From contig CM075766.1 in assembly GCA_037974665.1 (NCBI GenBank), positions 49,309,069 to 49,373,068 on the forward strand: 64,000 nt of DNA, in the 5' to 3' direction. The position numbers were made by a program, and so were the translations under genes. Source of the stretch: Ehretia macrophylla. Its lineage: Eukaryota; Streptophyta; Magnoliopsida; Boraginales; Ehretiaceae. Below are positions 60,758 through 64,000 of this stretch, in pieces. The notes under the pieces are model-generated. The model had not been told where the DNA came from, ran no database searches, and saw only the letters and a program-made list of their open reading frames with translations. Numbering within the stretch: the first letter of the stretch is position 1; the number at the start of each line of letters is the position of its first letter.

Positions 60758-63224
60758 TGTAACGCCCCAACTCGACCCCTCATATGATCAGTCGGGACGC
60801 AACGAAATTTCGGCAGTATAATGACAGTAATTAGGACACCGAGGCTCTACCCCAACCTCTTCGAATTCACACATCCAACTCCACAATAATTCATCAATTA
60901 ACAACACAACCACAATACAAAATAAGCATTCCTTACCATTGCATCCATAGGTTATACACCTCCGTTCTAACATCATACATTTACTATATAACATACATTC
61001 CCAAAATAGATTATAACCAATCTAGTAGCCTAATCATATTCCAAAACAAGACCACTAAATTAGTAACTTTTAATCCATTATCTTTACAACATCTTATATA
61101 ACATAAACTTTTAAGTGAAATACATGACAACTAAGTTTAAAAAACAATCTAACAAAAAGTACATCATCAAATATCAAGGACAAGACTCTAGCACGTAGGA
61201 CTCATCCATATATGGCACATAATCCTCTTCTGGAGGCACGTACCCATAATCTGGATCGGTAACACTAGTATGCATGCAATAATTGAGAGTGAGTTTATAT
61301 AAAATAAGCACATTGAGGATTCGATAGACCTCTAACAGTATTTACTATACTCCTTGGAAATCATCCTTTGAGCAGTAAACACACAATAATCATCAAAAGC
61401 AATATAAGCACATTAACTATAATGACCAATCAATAAAGGATACTCCAATTGGTGTAGCTCCAAACACCATCACAATCTCAACCATTCTTCTTATAACTCC
61501 CCATTACTCACGCACCCGAGGTACCTCTCTAGCCCCTCCCTCTATGACACCTCCGTCTTGCGAGCTGGGGGTAGCCTATGGTAGTCATGCCGGTTTCAAC
61601 CGGACAGCCTGATACTGCCCAAGAGGTGACACACACATACCAAGACTCAACAATAATAATAAACATTCAATCACAGGAGGACAACCTTTCACGTTGACTA
61701 TCTCCCGGTTCATCAATAATTAATTATCACAGGAGAACAACAAAGTAGGTTGCCTATCTCCCGGTTCAACAATAATCAATCAATATCCATCAATTCAATC
61801 AACAAAACAACAATTAATCAATTAACAACTAAACAACTAAGTTAGATGACAAAGTAGGCCACCCAACTTAACATGCATTAAACACACAACCAAACCCTAG
61901 TCCAACCATTAACAACTCACAATTCAATCACTCAAACACAACCCAAACATCTAAAGGCATATAACAACATTTTAAAGAAAGATAACCCGAACTTCTAAAA
62001 GTCATAACTTACATTCTACTAATCCAATAACCTCCAAACCAATTTCTATCACTCACCCACTCAATCAACAATATTCATCCCCTCGGAAACCAACCATAAA
62101 CCATCCACATCAAGTCCAACAACCCTAAAACCTCAATGCACCTAGGCTGAAATTTTTGGACTTTTGCACCGACATTGCAATCAAAATTTCGGCATTACAA
62201 CATTACTACCACGTATTTAACAAACTTTTACAAGCTAACAACAATCGATTCCAACCACCACAGCAACATTTATTCAACAAATAGCCAACAACTCAACTTT
62301 TAATACCCGAAAAATAAAATTTATGCTACAACGGTTCAAATCTTATATAAACACATATAAACAATCCTTAGCATGCACTGAGCAATAATATAACATCAAT
62401 TCAACTTTCTAACGGTTCAAAATTCAATTATGTGTAAAAATATAAAAATGACATTTTGAGATCTAGAATTTTTCTCTCACCTTTGATTCGAAACAAGCTT
62501 AAATATGCGTGCAACGCGTGCCCAACAAGTGGAATCCAACTTGGCTAAAAAAACTACGGACAAAAACTAGGTTTTTTAAGTGAATTTTGCTTTGAAAATC
62601 TTTGAAATTTTCTCTCTATTTTTCTTTCCTTCCTCTCGGCAATGTGTGTGTAAAATGAGTATGTTTTGTGAGCTTTTAATGTGTGTTGATGCAATATAGC
62701 TCAAAGTGAAACAAATTAAAAGAAAGTCAAAGTTAACACTTAGTTTATTTTTAGTATTTTTAGTCTTTTAATTCATTTTCTTGACTATTTCTTGCTCAAA
62801 CACTAAATTGACACTTAAACTAATTATAGATATTATATTTTAGGTGACAAAGAGTTTTACATTCAAACATTTCCACCTGAGTCGGCTTAAAACTTGATTT
62901 TACAAAAGAAAGTGTAAAAACCTTTAAAATTCCAAAACCGATTCAAAATCTGTTTTAATCAAACACGGGTCTATTAATTCCCGAGGACTAGGTTTTAAAA
63001 CGTTTAAAACAGCCCTGTAAAAATTTTAGCGGACAGGTGTTCAAAATATTATTCATAAAAATCATCGATAAAATTTCTAATACCGATTTTGATAAAAATT
63101 TCATGAATGCACATATAGCATGTATTAGGATTATAAATCACATATTTAACACATTCTAATTCATATAACACATAAACAGGTCAAATCATGCAAATCGAGG
63201 CAAAACAAAATGTGGTGTCTCACA
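60758..63224 (-). mobile_element. Second D-type LTR, solo or cut just inside the element
   Basis: 2,467 bp, TGTAACGCCCC...GTCTCACA, the closest match in the window to 52187-54626. The flank before it is the same as before element D. After it come TCCTCCC and then unassigned DNA. This can be read as a solo LTR with an imperfect target copy (ATCCC against ATCCT), or as an LTR plus a few bases of the polypurine tract followed by a deletion. The GC-rich core is at about 61588-61633. Confidence 0.85.
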
Positions 63225-64000
63225 TCCTCCCTTTGAAGGGTGACGGGTGAACCTTCTGTCTAATTCAATCTCATCTATTGCTGCTTTCGAATCAGCTGAA
63301 AGAGGATTTTTATGTCACTTAGGAAAAGTATAAGGAAGTGTGCCTATGTCTTCTATAATATAATAAGTAGTTGTGACTCGGTCTAGCTAGGACAAAGCCA
63401 TCCTAAAGAGACTTTCTTCTGTTGTAGGTTTCCACAAAGCGGTATCAGGGTATGAGAATGCCTTTCTCCTATAATAAAGTCTTTGGTTTTGGTCAGTCAA
63501 TCCTCAATCCGGGCTCAATGACTGGAATGAATGATATTCTCCTGTCTCCTCATGGATCCAACTATTAGGTTCGTAGGTTTGTGGTCATTGCCTATAGTGA
63601 ACGTTTCACTATAGTGTTTTAGACTCAACTATTAGGTCAAGCAACTCTTTTCCATTTGCGAACATTTAAGAATTCATCTCCTGATTCATTGATCTATTGA
63701 GCTAAGGCAGCTCTACATATAGTATTTTAGACTCATACTTCATTGCCGCCTGGTCCTTTCGAAACTTAATCTTAAGAAATTCCTAACCGAGAAAGCGGTA
63801 TGTATGGTTGGCGTATGTCTGGAAACTAGTCCAGAATGATATCATCAACTACAAGATAGACCATGAGTAAGCACTTTTGATAGCAAGAGAAGAGTTCTCC
63901 TCCTCACAAGGACCATCTCCTATATGTGCGAGGTTCGATCTACCATGAAAAGTCAGAAAGAAAGAATCTTCTCTCCGGTAAGCGAAGGAAAGCAGGTCAA
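63225..64000. other. Unassigned low-copy DNA at the right edge
   Basis: Organelle-like spacer-type sequence. It contains an internal near-repeat: CAACTATTAGGT at about 63558 and again at about 63628, and TATAGTGTTTTAGACTCA at about 63612 echoed as TATAGTATTTTAGACTCA at about 63717. No gene was recognised. Confidence 0.4.

Noticed and set aside
1-64000. The window as part of a mitochondrial genome itself
   Set aside because: Several LTR retrotransposons with 5-bp target duplications, nested insertions, solo LTRs, 5 % diverged duplicates and CpG decay are features of nuclear DNA. Plant mtDNA carries retroelement scraps but evolves slowly and does not show this.
63225-64000. A further retroelement coding fragment at the right edge
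   Set aside because: I looked for RT, integrase and RNase H motifs in all frames and saw none.

Overview
This window looks like nuclear chromosomal DNA of a flowering plant. The basis is a plastid ycf2 fragment, at least four LTR retrotransposon families with plant-type Ty1/copia and Ty3/gypsy proteins, primer sites matching initiator-Met tRNA, clean 5-bp target-site duplications (TSDs), and C-to-T decay at CpG between LTR copies. I found no intact host gene, tRNA, rRNA or CRISPR array.

The background DNA is about 13 kb of low-copy sequence that resembles plant organelle DNA. It consists of a ycf2 piece at 186-548 followed by mitochondrial-style intergenic sequence at 549-5431, 8078-9040, 21558-27117, 51231-52186, 60051-60757 and 63225-64000. 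The simplest reading is an old organelle-to-nucleus transfer (NUMT/NUPT) that was later riddled with retrotransposons. The mitochondrial label rests on general appearance and needs a database search. The ycf2 call is firm.

Layout from left to right: the tail of a C-type LTR (1-183); ycf2 fragment; organelle-like DNA; solo A-type LTR on + (5432-8077, TSD TGAGT); organelle-like DNA; solo A-type LTR on - (9041-21557, TSD CAGGT), split by a young Ty1/copia element on + (10591-20565, TSD CAAGA); organelle-like DNA with an ORF remnant; then a three-level nest on -. In the nest, element A (27118-51230, TSD CTCTC) contains element B (30763-47155, TSD GTAAC), whose 5' LTR contains element C (35309-44832, TSD CGCAA). 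After more organelle-like DNA comes gypsy element D on - (52187-60050). It ends inside its 5' LTR and is joined to a second copy of its own flank plus LTR (60051-63224), which indicates a partial tandem duplication. The window closes in unassigned DNA.

C and D carry decayed gag-pol of the chromovirus (Tekay/Del-like) type. A and B carry no recognisable coding sequence, yet keep the same primer-binding site, leader end, polypurine tract and adjoining hairpin. They therefore look like non-autonomous partners mobilised by C/D-type relatives. All retroelements here are fossils. The copia copy is the youngest judged by LTR similarity.
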